The translations under genes and the position numbers were made by a program. Shown here piece after piece: positions 1 to 9,360 of a DNA stretch of 64,000 nucleotides (its first letter is position 1; each line of letters begins with the position of its first letter). A model generated the notes under the pieces. It saw only the letters and a program-made list of their open reading frames with translations. It searched no databases and had not been told where the DNA came from. Source of the DNA: Sphingobium cyanobacteriorum (GTDB lineage: Bacteria; Pseudomonadota; Alphaproteobacteria; Sphingomonadales; Sphingomonadaceae); contig NZ_JAUQOM010000003.1 of NCBI RefSeq assembly GCF_030580935.1, positions 186,001-250,000 on the forward strand, in the 5' to 3' direction.

Positions 1-1
1 G

Positions 2-3000
2 GGCCGGCCGGCCAATGCGGCTCAAGTGCATGACTGGCTGGCGCTCTATGCGCAGGATGCGACCGGATATGACAATATCTGCGCCTTGGTATCGATGGCG
101 CATCTGGACCGGCCGGTCGAGGAGGTGCCGCATGTGACGATCGAGGCGCTGGCGGGGCGGACCGATGGCGTGATCGCGCTGACGGCGGGTGGCGAGGGCG
201 CTTTGGCGCGGCTGTTCGCGGAGGATCAACCCGACGCGGCGATCGCCTATGTCGAACGACTGGAGGCGCTGTTTCCGGGGCGGCTCTTTATCGAGATTTG
301 CCGTCGGCTGGACCCGGTGGAGGGCAAGGCGGAGCCGCATCTGCTCGACCTGGCCTATGCCCGCGATCTGCCTTTGGTAGCGACCAACCCGACCTGCTTT
401 GCCGAACCGCATTTCCACGCGGCCCATGACGTGATGCTCTGCATCGCCGACAGCGCCTATGTCGACATGCCCGATCGCCGCACCAGCTCGCCCGACGCCT
501 GGATGAAGCCGGCGGCCGAGATGAAGCGATTGTTCGACGATTTGCCCGAAGCGCTGGCCAACACGCTGGTCGTGGCGCAGCGCTGCGCCATCGCCGCGCC
601 CAAGCGCAAGCCGATCCTGCCCAGCCTGGCCGGCGATATCGAGGGTGAAGCGCGGATGCTGCGCGATCAGGCGAGCGCCGGGCTGGAGATGCGGCTGGCC
701 AGGGCCGGGATCGTCACGGAGGAGGCGCGTGCGCCCTATTATGAGCGGCTGACGTTCGAGACGGACATCATCATCCAGATGGGGTTCCCCGGCTACTTCC
801 TGATCGTGGCCGACTTCATCAAATGGGCGAAGGACCATGACATTCCGGTGGGACCGGGCCGTGGTTCGGGCGCGGGGTCGCTGGTCGCCTGGGCGCTGAC
901 GATCACCGATCTCGATCCGCTGCAACTGGGCCTGCTGTTCGAACGATTCCTGAACCCGGAACGTGTGTCGATGCCCGACTTCGACATTGATTTCTGCGAA
1001 ACCCGGCGGGGCGAGGTGATCCGTTACGTCCAGCAGAAATATGGCGCGGACCATGTGGCGCAGATCATCACCTTCGGTAAGTTGAAGGCCCGCGCGGTGC
1101 TCAAGGACACTGGCCGCGTGCTTCAGATGAGCTATGGCCAGGTCGACCGGCTCGCCAAGCTGGTGCCGAACCATCCGACCGATCCCTGGACGCTGGAGCG
1201 GTCGCTGAACGGCGTGTCGGAGTTCAAGGCGGAATATGACAATGACGCGCAGGTCCGCCGCCTGATCGACTATGCGATGAAGCTGGAGGGCTTTCCGCGC
1301 CACAGTTCCACCCATGCGGCGGGCGTGGTGATCGGCGACCGGCCGTTGCAGCAACTGGTGCCGCTCTATCGCGATCCGCGATCGGACATGCCGGTGACGC
1401 AGTTCGACATGAAATATGTCGAGGGCGCGGGGCTGGTGAAGTTCGACTTCCTGGGTCTCAAGACGCTGTCGGTGTTGCAGAAGGCGGTGCAGTTGCTCAG
1501 CGCGCGGGGGGTGACGATCGACCTGGATACGCTCGCCTGGGATGACAGCGCGGTCTATGACCTGCTCCAGCGTGGCGATACGGTGGGCGTTTTCCAGCTG
1601 GAATCGGAAGGGATGCGCAAGACGCTGGCGGCGGTGCGACCGACCAATTTCGGCGATATCATCGCGCTCGTTTCGCTCTACCGCCCCGGCCCGATGGACA
1701 ATATCCCGATGTTCGGGCGGCGCAAGAACGGGCAGGAGGAGATTGAATATCCCCACATCCTGCTGAAACCGATCCTCGAAGAAACCTATGGCATCTTCGT
1801 CTATCAGGAACAGGTGATGCAGGCCGCGCAGATCCTGGCGGGCTACTCGCTGGGCGACGCCGACCTGCTGCGCCGCGCGATGGGCAAGAAGGTGAAGGCG
1901 GAGATGGACGCCCAGCGTTCCCGCTTCGTGGAGGGCTGCGCGGCCAGCGACATCAAGCCCGCCAAGGCCAACGAGCTGTTTGACTTGATCGACAAGTTCG
2001 CCGGCTATGGCTTCAACAAGTCGCACGCCGCCGCCTACGCCCTGCTGGCCTATCAGACGGCCTGGCTCAAGGCGCATTATCCCGCCGAATTCTATGCTGG
2101 CTCGATGGCCTTCGACATCCATCTGACCGACAAGCTGACCGTGTTCGTCGACGACATGCGACGCATGGGGCTGACCTGTCTGCCGCCCGACCTCAACCGC
2201 AGCCAGGCCGACTTCACCGTAGAGCCGGTGCCGTGCGAGGGCGAGGACAAGCGACTGGGCTTTGCCGTGCGCTATGCGCTGGGAGGGCTGAAGGGCGTGG
2301 GCGAGAAGGCGATGGAGCAACTGGTCGCCGAGCGCGAGGCGGCCGGGCCGTTCAAGAGCCTGGACGATTTCGCCGACCGGATCGAGCCGCGCCTGCTCAA
2401 CCGGCGGCAGTTGGAAAGCCTGGCGGCGGCGGGGGCGTTCGACGGCATCCATCCCGACCGTGCGGGGGTTCATGCGGCGGCGGAAACCATCCTGTCGGTC
2501 GCGTCGAGCAATGCGCAGGCACGCGAAAGCGGGCAGGGCGGACTGTTCGGCGACGTTGAAACGCCCCATGCCGATGTGCGTGTGCCACCGCATCAGGCCT
2601 GGACCGTGGCGGACCGCATGGCGCAGGAGAAGGAGGCGTTCGGCTTCTATTTCTCGGCCCATCCGGTTGACCGCTACAGGCATCTGGCCGAAGCGCGGGG
2701 CGCGCGCAGCTATGGCGCGGTGTGTCAGGCGCCGATGCCCGCGCCCAACGCCGAAGGGCGGGCGATGACGATCATGGCGGCGATGGTGGAAGATGTGCGT
2801 TGGCGCGAAACCAAACGCGGGGCGCGCTACGCCAATGCGACCTTCTCCGACCAGAGCGGCCAGTTTCAGGCGAGTTGCTTCGATGAGGGCGCGTGCAAGG
2901 CGATCGAGGAACTGGCGGCTGATGGCGATTGCGCGCTGCTGGTGGTGGAACTGGACCGGCTGCCGGGCGAGGAAACGCCGCGCGTCACGGTGCGGGGGGT

Positions 3001-3319
3001 CGAACCGTTCCGGGCAATCGCCAGCGCGTCGCGGATGGAACTGACGGTCGATGTGGAGACGCCGCAGGCGGTGGAGGCGCTGGCGCTGCTGCTGGCGGAT
3101 GCCGATGGCGGGCGCAGCGAGGTGTTCCTGCGCGCGCCGGTGGGCGACGGGCAGGCGGCGCGGGTCTTTCTGGGCGACAGGTTCAGCCTGGGCGCGGACC
3201 AGGTGGACGCGATCGCGACGATCAGGGGGCTGTCGATCCATCGTTTCGAGCGGATGGACGTGAAGGCGGACGGCTACAGGACGCGGACGCGGCGGACGGC
3301 GATGCGGTTGGTGGGGTGA
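2..3319 (+). CDS. dnaE: DNA polymerase III alpha subunit, 5' end cut by the window
   Basis: Replicative polymerase subunit that carries out chromosomal DNA synthesis. The reading frame is open from base 2, so the true start and most of the N-terminal PHP domain lie to the left. About 1105 residues are visible. The catalytic motif MPDFDIDF is encoded near 971-994, with two of the metal-binding aspartates, and the upstream PGRGSGAGSLV element is at about 855-890. The fingers and finger-HhH regions follow, and a C-terminal OB-fold and tau-binding region ends at the stop. The first GTG in frame (26) is internal, not a start. The gene converges on a reverse-strand gene 14 bases away. Housekeeping dnaE rather than imuC/dnaE2 is favoured by the lack of imuA/imuB neighbours and the family match. 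Confidence 0.96.
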   Translation, partial: GRPANAAQVHDWLALYAQDATGYDNICALVSMAHLDRPVEEVPHVTIEALAGRTDGVIALTAGGEGALARLFAEDQPDAAIAYVERLEALFPGRLFIEICRRLDPVEGKAEPHLLDLAYARDLPLVATNPTCFAEPHFHAAHDVMLCIADSAYVDMPDRRTSSPDAWMKPAAEMKRLFDDLPEALANTLVVAQRCAIAAPKRKPILPSLAGDIEGEARMLRDQASAGLEMRLARAGIVTEEARAPYYERLTFETDIIIQMGFPGYFLIVADFIKWAKDHDIPVGPGRGSGAGSLVAWALTITDLDPLQLGLLFERFLNPERVSMPDFDIDFCETRRGEVIRYVQQKYGADHVAQIITFGKLKARAVLKDTGRVLQMSYGQVDRLAKLVPNHPTDPWTLERSLNGVSEFKAEYDNDAQVRRLIDYAMKLEGFPRHSSTHAAGVVIGDRPLQQLVPLYRDPRSDMPVTQFDMKYVEGAGLVKFDFLGLKTLSVLQKAVQLLSARGVTIDLDTLAWDDSAVYDLLQRGDTVGVFQLESEGMRKTLAAVRPTNFGDIIALVSLYRPGPMDNIPMFGRRKNGQEEIEYPHILLKPILEETYGIFVYQEQVMQAAQILAGYSLGDADLLRRAMGKKVKAEMDAQRSRFVEGCAASDIKPAKANELFDLIDKFAGYGFNKSHAAAYALLAYQTAWLKAHYPAEFYAGSMAFDIHLTDKLTVFVDDMRRMGLTCLPPDLNRSQADFTVEPVPCEGEDKRLGFAVRYALGGLKGVGEKAMEQLVAEREAAGPFKSLDDFADRIEPRLLNRRQLESLAAAGAFDGIHPDRAGVHAAAETILSVASSNAQARESGQGGLFGDVETPHADVRVPPHQAWTVADRMAQEKEAFGFYFSAHPVDRYRHLAEARGARSYGAVCQAPMPAPNAEGRAMTIMAAMVEDVRWRETKRGARYANATFSDQSGQFQASCFDEGACKAIEELAADGDCALLVVELDRLPGEETPRVTVRGVEPFRAIASASRMELTVDVETPQAVEALALLLADADGGRSEVFLRAPVGDGQAARVFLGDRFSLGADQVDAIATIRGLSIHRFERMDVKADGYRTRTRRTAMRLVG

Positions 3320-3333
3320 TGAAAAACAAAGCC

Positions 3334-4401
3334 TCATAACAACCGCATCTGCGCGCCTTCGGGCGGGCGGAAGAGGTCGGTGCGCAGGATGAGGCGGTCG
3401 CCGTCGAGGCCGGCGCGCCTGCGGGCCTTGATGAAGCGGGCGCGGATGAGGTCGGCCCAGACGCCCTGACCCCGCATCCGGGTGCCGAAATTCGGGTCAT
3501 TGTCGCGGCCGCCGCGCATGTCGCGGATGATCGTCATCACCTTGCCCGCGCGGTCGGGATAGTGCGCGTCGAGCCAGGCGCGGAACAGGGGCGCGACTTC
3601 GTGCGGCAGGCGGACGGGGATATAGAGGACATCGCGCGCGCCGGCCTGCGCGACGCGGGCGACCAGCGCCTCGATTTCATGGTCGGTGATGGCGGGGATG
3701 ACGGGGGAGATGCTGGCGGTGACGGGGATGCCGGCGTCGGCCAGTGTGCGGATCGCGTCGAGCCGTCGCTGCGGATGGGGCGCGCGCGGTTCGAGCGTGC
3801 GGGCGATAGCGGGGTCGAGGCTGGTGACGGAGAGCATCACCGCGACAAGGCCGTCGCGGGCCAGGTCGGCCAGCAGGTCGATGTCGCGCAGGATACGGTC
3901 GGACTTGGTGGTGATGAAGGTTGGATGCCGGGTTTCGACCAGCAATTCCAATATCTGCCGCGTGATCCGCCAGTCCTTTTCGATCGGCTGATAGGGATCG
4001 GTATTGGTGCCCATGGCGATCGGCGCGACGGCATAGCCGCGCTTCGACAGTTCGGCGCGGAGCAGGGTCGCGGCGTCCGGCTTGGCGAAGAGCTTCGTTT
4101 CGAAGTCCAGGCCGGGCGACAGGTCGTGATAGGCATGGGACGGCCGGGCGAAGCAATAGATGCAGCCATGTTCGCAGCCGTGATAGGCATTGATCGACTG
4201 GGAAAAGCCGATGTCGGGGCTGGTGTTGCGGGTCAGGATGGTGCGGGGGCGTTCGACCGTCACCTGGGTCCGGGTGCGGGGCAGCGGGCCGTCCAGCGCC
4301 TCCGCCATGTCCAGCCAGTCGCCGTCGGCCTCCCGCCGGGGCAGGTTGAAGCGGTGGCTTTCCCCGTTCTGCGTTGCGCCTCTGCCCTTTTCGATCGCCA
4401 T
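3334..4401 (-). CDS. SplB-like radical SAM protein, PA0069 family
   Basis: Radical SAM enzyme related to the spore photoproduct lyase group; the substrate is not known for this family. The Fe-S cluster motif CEHGCIYC (CxxxCxxC) lies about 80 residues in, followed by a TIM-barrel-like body with a SKRGYAV and GTNTDPYQP region typical of the PA0069 group. An in-frame ATG also exists at 4416, but a LexA-type box (4411-4425) covers it, so I chose the ATG at 4401, which gives 355 residues starting MAIEKGRGA. The gene sits downstream of moaB on the same strand but has its own promoter-like region. The LexA-like box suggests DNA-damage induction, which fits a SplB relative but is inference. Confidence 0.85.
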   Translation of the reverse strand: MAIEKGRGATQNGESHRFNLPRREADGDWLDMAEALDGPLPRTRTQVTVERPRTILTRNTSPDIGFSQSINAYHGCEHGCIYCFARPSHAYHDLSPGLDFETKLFAKPDAATLLRAELSKRGYAVAPIAMGTNTDPYQPIEKDWRITRQILELLVETRHPTFITTKSDRILRDIDLLADLARDGLVAVMLSVTSLDPAIARTLEPRAPHPQRRLDAIRTLADAGIPVTASISPVIPAITDHEIEALVARVAQAGARDVLYIPVRLPHEVAPLFRAWLDAHYPDRAGKVMTIIRDMRGGRDNDPNFGTRMRGQGVWADLIRARFIKARRRAGLDGDRLILRTDLFRPPEGAQMRLL

Positions 4402-4410
4402 GGGGCATTG

Positions 4411-4425
4411 GAACATATCAAGAAC
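4411..4425 (-). promoter_or_regulatory. Candidate LexA (SOS) box before the radical SAM gene
   Basis: On the + strand the bases read GAAC-ATATCAA-GAAC, which is GTTC-N7-GTTC on the coding strand. That direct repeat is the established alphaproteobacterial LexA operator. It lies 10 bases upstream of the chosen start at 4401. A TTGACC hexamer (4432-4437) just upstream on the coding strand could be the -35. Confidence 0.6.
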
Positions 4426-4460
4426 ATGAGGTCAAGTGATACAACGAGTGGTACAGCTTG

Positions 4461-4498
4461 AATCGCTTTTGCGATTTTCATTAGTTAGCGAACTAATG
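4461..4498. repeat. Two adjacent perfect inverted repeats between moaB and the radical SAM gene
   Basis: AATCGC-TTTT-GCGATT occupies 4461-4476 and CATTAGTT-AGCG-AACTAATG occupies 4479-4498. Both arms match perfectly. They lie just past the moaB stop, so they could end the moaB transcript or act as an operator for the downstream gene. Neither is followed by a long T-run on the reverse strand. Confidence 0.5.
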
Positions 4499-4514
4499 AA
4501 TCGATGGCGCAGCC

Positions 4515-5042
4515 TCAGCGTTCGGTCAGGCGCGGCATCAGTTCCACGAAATTGCAGGGGCGAAAGCGGCTGTCGAGCTGGGTGACGAGGATGCCGTCCC
4601 AGGCATCCTTCACCGCGCCGGTCGAGCCGGGCAGCGCGAAGATATAGGTGCCGCGCGCGACGCAGGCGGTGGCGCGGGACTGGATGGTGGAGGTGCCGAT
4701 GTTCTGATAGCTGAGCCAGCGGAACAGTTCGCCAAAGCCGGGAATGTCCTTGTCCCGCACCTGGGCGAGCGCTTCGGGGGTGACATCGCGCCCGGTGACG
4801 CCGGTGCCGCCGGTGGTGAGGATCACGTCTATTTCGGGATCGTCGATCCAGGCATGGAGGCGGGCGACGATGGCGGAACGGTCGTCGCGTTCGATATAGC
4901 GGGCGGCGAGGATATGGCCGGCGCTTTCCAGCCGTTCGACCAGCGCGTCGCCGGAACGGTCATCGGCCAGGCCGCGCGTGTCCGACACGGTGAGGACGGC
5001 GATACGCACCGGGATGAAGGCCCGGCTTTCATCGATCGGCAT
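4515..5042 (-). CDS. moaB: Molybdenum cofactor biosynthesis protein B
   Basis: MoaB/Mog-family protein of 175 residues, acting in molybdopterin adenylylation or a related step of molybdenum cofactor synthesis. The motif [16 protein letters not shown], which holds the conserved MPT-binding loop, is encoded near 4760-4810, and the fold matches the family over its full length. The ATG at 5042 overlaps the stop codon of the upstream transglycosylase gene by one base (TGATG), which supports this start over the longer upstream frame. Co-transcription with the transglycosylase and the UDG-like gene is likely from the overlaps. No other Moco genes are in the window. Confidence 0.92.
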   Translation of the reverse strand: MPIDESRAFIPVRIAVLTVSDTRGLADDRSGDALVERLESAGHILAARYIERDDRSAIVARLHAWIDDPEIDVILTTGGTGVTGRDVTPEALAQVRDKDIPGFGELFRWLSYQNIGTSTIQSRATACVARGTYIFALPGSTGAVKDAWDGILVTQLDSRFRPCNFVELMPRLTER

Positions 5043-6823
5043 CAGTCGGAACCGCCGCCCATGGACCCGCGGCCATCGGCCTTGCTCAGGCGCACCAGCT
5101 TCACCCCCTTGGCATTGGGGAAGGTCGGCCACAGGCCCTGCGCCATGCCGGTGAGGCAATCGGCGCTGCCCTTCGCCTGGATCTGGTACATCCAGTAGTT
5201 GCGCATGACGATGTTCACATAGGCGCGGGTTTCATAATAGGGCAGCGATTCCATGAAGAGCAGCGGATCGCCCTTGTCATGGACCTGCGTGTTCCAGCGT
5301 TCGACCGGCATGGGACCGGCATTATAGGCGGCCATCACCTTTGGCAGCAGGCCGCCCGTCGCGCTCATGTCACGCAGCGATTCGAGGTAGCGCTGGCCAT
5401 ATTCCATGTTGGTCGATGGCACGAACAGTTGGGCGGGGTTGGCGAGGCCCACATCGCCCGCCGTGCCGGGGCGCACCTGCATCAGGCCGCGCGCGCCCGC
5501 GCTGCTGACCACATCGGAGCGGAAGCCCGATTCCTGGAGCGTATGGGCGTAGATCAGCGAGGGATCGACCCGCCAGCCGCCATCGGGCCGCCAGTCGGGC
5601 GCGGGGAAGCGGGCGAAGCTGCCCGGCTGGGTGCCGGCCGGGCCATTATGGGCGAGCCAGAGCTGGGTTGCGGGCAGATTGAGGGCGCTGGCGAGGCGCA
5701 GCAGCGCGTCATATTGATCGCTGCCGCCGATCTTCGCCTGATAGCGGAGCAGTTCGTCGGCGCGGGCATTGTCGCCGATCGCGGCCAGAACGATCGCGGC
5801 GCGGGCGTTGGGGCTGGATTTCAGCTTGTTCCACTCCGCCGCGCCGAAGCGGCCGCCGACCGGCGCGCCGCCGAGCGGCAGGCCCAGCGATTCGCGGGCG
5901 AGCAGGCCGTAGAATGTCTCGTCCGAGCGGGCGGCCTGTTTCAGATAAGCGGCGACCTTTTCCGCTTCGCCGCAGACCATATAGGCGCGCGAGGCCCAAT
6001 AGGCCCCGGCGGCGCGCATGTCGGCATCGGAGGCGAGCGCGGCGACATTGGCGAAGGCGGGGGCGGCGGTGCGGCAGTCATTCTGACGCCATGACGCCAG
6101 CCCGTTGGTCCAGTGCGCCTGCACGCTCCAGTCGCCGCCGGTGCGGGTTTCGAGCGCGCGCGCGGCCATGCGCCGGGCGTTCACATCGTCATTTTCGATA
6201 TAATAGGCCCAGGCGACGCGCTGGCGCACTTCGGTCAGCCCTTCGGGCGTCAGATTGGCTTCGCCGGTGGCGAGCAGCCCTTCGGCCCCGATCGGATCGT
6301 CATTCTTGATGAACGTCTGGATCTGTCCCGCGAGCGCCTGTGCGGCCATATCGGTTCTGGTCGGGGCGACATATTGGCGGCGCGGCGCGGAACCCAGCCA
6401 GACCATCTTCTGGATTTGCGGCAGGGTGGGCAATATGGTCGCGCCGCGCTTTTGCGCCAGGCGGGAAAGCTGGTCGGCCTTGGGCAGCCAGGCAGCCTTG
6501 TTGATGAGGTCGAGCAGGTCGAACAGTTCGACTCTGGGCGACCCCTTGGCAAGATAATAGTCCTGCAACGCCAGCGCGCGCACCGCATCCTGCGGATCGA
6601 GCGTGGCGATCATCGCCTGCGCGTCGGTCCATTGCTGGGCGGCCAGCGCGGAGAAGATGGCGCGATAGCGGGCCTTATCGCCGTCGCTCAGTTGCAGGGG
6701 GGAGGCCGGCGCGGAGGCGACGGCGGGCAGGACGGGGGCATTTTCGGCCTGTGCCGGGATGGCTGCGGCCAGCCCCGTGGCGATCAGGGCGAGACGGGAA
6801 ATCTGGGTCGCGGCGCGAATCAC
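5042..6823 (-). CDS. Soluble lytic murein transglycosylase (Slt70-like)
   Basis: Cleaves the MurNAc-GlcNAc bond of peptidoglycan with 1,6-anhydro formation in the periplasm. The protein has about 593 residues: a signal peptide ([12 protein letters not shown] then cleavage), a long alpha-helical superhelix of TPR-like repeats, and a C-terminal SLT domain. The SLT domain shows the catalytic Glu in TLQESGF, then [10 protein letters not shown] and AYNAGP. The GTG at 6823 forms a GTGA overlap with the stop of the UDG-like gene, so I prefer it to an ATG 42 bases upstream. It sits between the UDG-like gene and moaB in an overlapping reverse-strand unit. Confidence 0.9.
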   Translation of the reverse strand: MIRAATQISRLALIATGLAAAIPAQAENAPVLPAVASAPASPLQLSDGDKARYRAIFSALAAQQWTDAQAMIATLDPQDAVRALALQDYYLAKGSPRVELFDLLDLINKAAWLPKADQLSRLAQKRGATILPTLPQIQKMVWLGSAPRRQYVAPTRTDMAAQALAGQIQTFIKNDDPIGAEGLLATGEANLTPEGLTEVRQRVAWAYYIENDDVNARRMAARALETRTGGDWSVQAHWTNGLASWRQNDCRTAAPAFANVAALASDADMRAAGAYWASRAYMVCGEAEKVAAYLKQAARSDETFYGLLARESLGLPLGGAPVGGRFGAAEWNKLKSSPNARAAIVLAAIGDNARADELLRYQAKIGGSDQYDALLRLASALNLPATQLWLAHNGPAGTQPGSFARFPAPDWRPDGGWRVDPSLIYAHTLQESGFRSDVVSSAGARGLMQVRPGTAGDVGLANPAQLFVPSTNMEYGQRYLESLRDMSATGGLLPKVMAAYNAGPMPVERWNTQVHDKGDPLLFMESLPYYETRAYVNIVMRNYWMYQIQAKGSADCLTGMAQGLWPTFPNAKGVKLVRLSKADGRGSMGGGSD

Positions 6824-7551
6824 GGACGGGCTTCCTCGATCAGGCTTTGCAGGACGCGCCAGCATTCCGCCTTTGCCGCCGGCTGGCCGAGCAGCAGGCG
6901 CGGGTGAAATGTGGCGACGGCAGGCACAGTGCCGCCATCATGATTAAATTCGCGTAAACTATCGGGCGGGGCGTCACCGTCCGTCGGCATCAGCGCACGG
7001 ATCGTCCGGTCGCCCAGCAGCAGCAGGCGGCGCGGCCGGGCGAGATGGACATGGGTGCGCATCCGTGCGGCCACGGCGGTCAGGTCGCCTGCCTCCACCA
7101 TGCCGCCGGGCGGCCGGGCAAAAAACAGAGATGCGATATAAATCTGGCTGCGATCAAGGCCGATCGCGCGCAACATCGCATCGAACAGCGCGCCGGCCCG
7201 ATCGGCAAACAGGATGCCCGCGTCGATATCCGCAGGGTCGGGCATGTCGGTGACGATCATGAGCGGGGCGTCGGCCGCCCCGGCGGGATAGATGGTCCGC
7301 GCCGGCCAGCGCCGTTCAGGATGCGCGGAATCGCTTTCGAGCCATTGGTGAAAGGTCGCTAAATCCCTGGGCTTGGGCGGTGCGGCGGGGTCGGCGGGCG
7401 ATCCTGTCGGCAGGCCGGATGCCGCCGCCGGCATGGGGCGCAACCAGTTGACCGGCGTTTCCACCACGGCGCTGTCCACGCCGGCAAGCTGCCACCACGC
7501 CATGAAGGCGTCGACGGCCAGCGCCGCATTGTCTTGCATTGAACCCCGCAT
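6820..7551 (-). CDS. Uracil-DNA glycosylase superfamily protein, divergent
   Basis: About 243 residues. The C-terminal half has the fold signature of the UDG superfamily (family 4/5-like): FADRAGALFDAML, then IYIASLFFARPP, a RLLLLGDRTIRAL strand-helix unit, and ATFHPRLLL as the HP motif. The usual GE(A/G)PG active-site motif is replaced by TDMPDPADIDAG, and there is only one cysteine in the whole protein, so the family 4 Fe-S cluster cannot form. Glycosylase activity is therefore uncertain. A proline/alanine-rich segment at residues 40-65 looks disordered. It is divergent from the ETF-QO gene and overlaps the transglycosylase gene by 4 nt. Confidence 0.75.
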   Translation of the reverse strand: MRGSMQDNAALAVDAFMAWWQLAGVDSAVVETPVNWLRPMPAAASGLPTGSPADPAAPPKPRDLATFHQWLESDSAHPERRWPARTIYPAGAADAPLMIVTDMPDPADIDAGILFADRAGALFDAMLRAIGLDRSQIYIASLFFARPPGGMVEAGDLTAVAARMRTHVHLARPRRLLLLGDRTIRALMPTDGDAPPDSLREFNHDGGTVPAVATFHPRLLLGQPAAKAECWRVLQSLIEEARP

Positions 7552-7685
7552 CGTCTTTCCTTGGGCCAGAGGTTGACGAGGTGGTCAAGCTGCTTCATCG
7601 CCATGACAGGTAAACGGTTGGAGTAATGCGGCGATTGGATAGACAGGCATGCTGCCCGCCAGTCGCGCATATTGGAGGGATAGAC

Positions 7686-9338
7686 ATGAGCGAACGGGAT
7701 TCGATGCCCTATGACATCGTGATCGTCGGCGGCGGTCCTGCCGGCCTGTCGGCGGCGATCCGGCTGAAGCAACTGGCGAACGATGCGGGACAGGAACTGG
7801 CCGTGTGCGTGCTGGAAAAGGGGTCGGAAATCGGCGCCCATATCCTGTCGGGCGCGGTGATCGATCCCAAGGCGCTCGACGAACTGTTCCCGCAATGGCG
7901 CGACATGGGCTGTTCGCTGGCGGACACGCCCGTCACCGACAACCAGCACTGGTTCCTGACCAGGACCGGCAAGATGGCCATGCCGCACATCATGACGCCG
8001 GGCTGGATGCACAACAAGGGCACCTATACCGGGTCGCTGGGCAATCTGTGCCGCTGGCTGGCGGAACAGGCCGAGGGGCTGGGCGTGGAAATCTTCCCCG
8101 GATTTGCCGCGGCGGAAATCCTCTATCATGAGGATGGCAGCGTGAAGGGCGTCGCCACCGGCGACATGGGCGTTGACCGTGAGGGGGTGAAGAAGGGCGA
8201 CTATCAGCCCGGCCTGGAACTGCACGCGAAATATACCTTCTTTGCCGAAGGCGCGCGCGGCCACCTGACCAAGGTGCTGAAGCGCCAGTTCGCGCTGGAC
8301 GCCGAGTGCGAGCCGCAGGTCTATGGCCTGGGCATGAAGGAATTGTGGGACATCGACCCCGCGCTGCACCAGCCGGGGCTGGTTATCCACAGCCAGGGCT
8401 GGCCGCTGACCGATGCCTATGGCGGCGGGTTCCTCTATCATCAGGCCAATGGCCAGGTGGCGTTGGGCTTTGTGGTCGGGCTGGGCTATCGCAACCCGCA
8501 TCTCTACCCGTTCGAGGAGTTTCAGCGCTGGAAGCAGCACCCGGAAATCCGCAAGTTCCTCGAAGGCGGGCGCCGCATATCCTATGGCGCGCGGGCGATC
8601 AACGAGGGTGGTTGGCAGTCGATTCCCAAGCTGGTCTTCCCCGGCGGCGCGCTGATCGGCTGTTCGGCCGGGTTCGTCAACGTGCCGCGAATCAAGGGCA
8701 CGCATACGGCGATGAAGTCGGGGATGCTGGCGGCCGAGGCGGCGTTCGAGGCGATCCAGAATGAGCGCGCGCGCGACGTGCTGGACGATTATGAGCTGCG
8801 CCTGCGGTCGAGCTGGATCGCGGACGAGCTGAAGCTGGTGAAGAATGCCGAACCGCTGCTGTCCAAGTTCGGCGGCACGATCGGCACGCTGCTGGCGGGC
8901 ATCGACATGTGGATGCGCACGCTCAAGATCGGCCTGCCCTTCACGATGAAGCACAAGCCCGACGCGGAGAAGCTGTGGCGCAAGGACCAGTGCGAGAAGA
9001 TCGCCTATCCCAAGCCCGACAATGTCGTTAGCTTCGACCGGCTTTCGTCGGTGTTCCTGAGCAACACCAATCATGAGGAGGACCAGCCGGTCCACCTCCA
9101 GTTGAAAGACCCGTCGATCCCGATCCGCTATAATCTGCCCCTTTATGACGAGCCGGCGCAGCGTTATTGTCCGGCAGGCGTCTATGAGGTGGTCGGTCAG
9201 GAAGAGGGCAATCCCCGGTTCCAGATCAACGCGCAGAATTGCGTCCATTGCAAGACGTGCGACATCAAGGACCCGACCCAGAATATCAACTGGGTCGTGC
9301 CCGAAGGCGGCGGAGGACCGAACTATCCCAATATGTAA
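7686..9338 (+). CDS. Electron transfer flavoprotein-ubiquinone oxidoreductase
   Basis: Inner-membrane-associated FAD/4Fe-4S enzyme that passes electrons from ETF (acyl-CoA and amino acid dehydrogenases) to ubiquinone. It has 550 residues. The N-terminal FAD motif IVIVGGGPAG is followed by the ETF-QO core. The C-terminal ferredoxin-like region holds CPAGVYEV and CVHCKTCDIKDPTQNI, which supply the four cluster cysteines, and the protein ends in PNM as is usual. The ATG at 7686 has GGAGGG about 7 bases upstream (7673-7678). It heads a forward run of seven close or overlapping genes. It fits with propionyl-CoA and amino acid catabolism elsewhere in the window. Confidence 0.95.
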   Translation: MSERDSMPYDIVIVGGGPAGLSAAIRLKQLANDAGQELAVCVLEKGSEIGAHILSGAVIDPKALDELFPQWRDMGCSLADTPVTDNQHWFLTRTGKMAMPHIMTPGWMHNKGTYTGSLGNLCRWLAEQAEGLGVEIFPGFAAAEILYHEDGSVKGVATGDMGVDREGVKKGDYQPGLELHAKYTFFAEGARGHLTKVLKRQFALDAECEPQVYGLGMKELWDIDPALHQPGLVIHSQGWPLTDAYGGGFLYHQANGQVALGFVVGLGYRNPHLYPFEEFQRWKQHPEIRKFLEGGRRISYGARAINEGGWQSIPKLVFPGGALIGCSAGFVNVPRIKGTHTAMKSGMLAAEAAFEAIQNERARDVLDDYELRLRSSWIADELKLVKNAEPLLSKFGGTIGTLLAGIDMWMRTLKIGLPFTMKHKPDAEKLWRKDQCEKIAYPKPDNVVSFDRLSSVFLSNTNHEEDQPVHLQLKDPSIPIRYNLPLYDEPAQRYCPAGVYEVVGQEEGNPRFQINAQNCVHCKTCDIKDPTQNINWVVPEGGGGPNYPNM

Positions 9339-9360
9339 GCGTCTGATCCTGCTGGCCCTG

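Noticed and set aside
7359..9248. 629-codon open frame on the reverse strand
   Set aside because: It lies antisense to the ETF-QO gene, whose motifs are clear; the protein is Arg/His/Gln-rich without family features, as is usual for GC-rich shadow frames.
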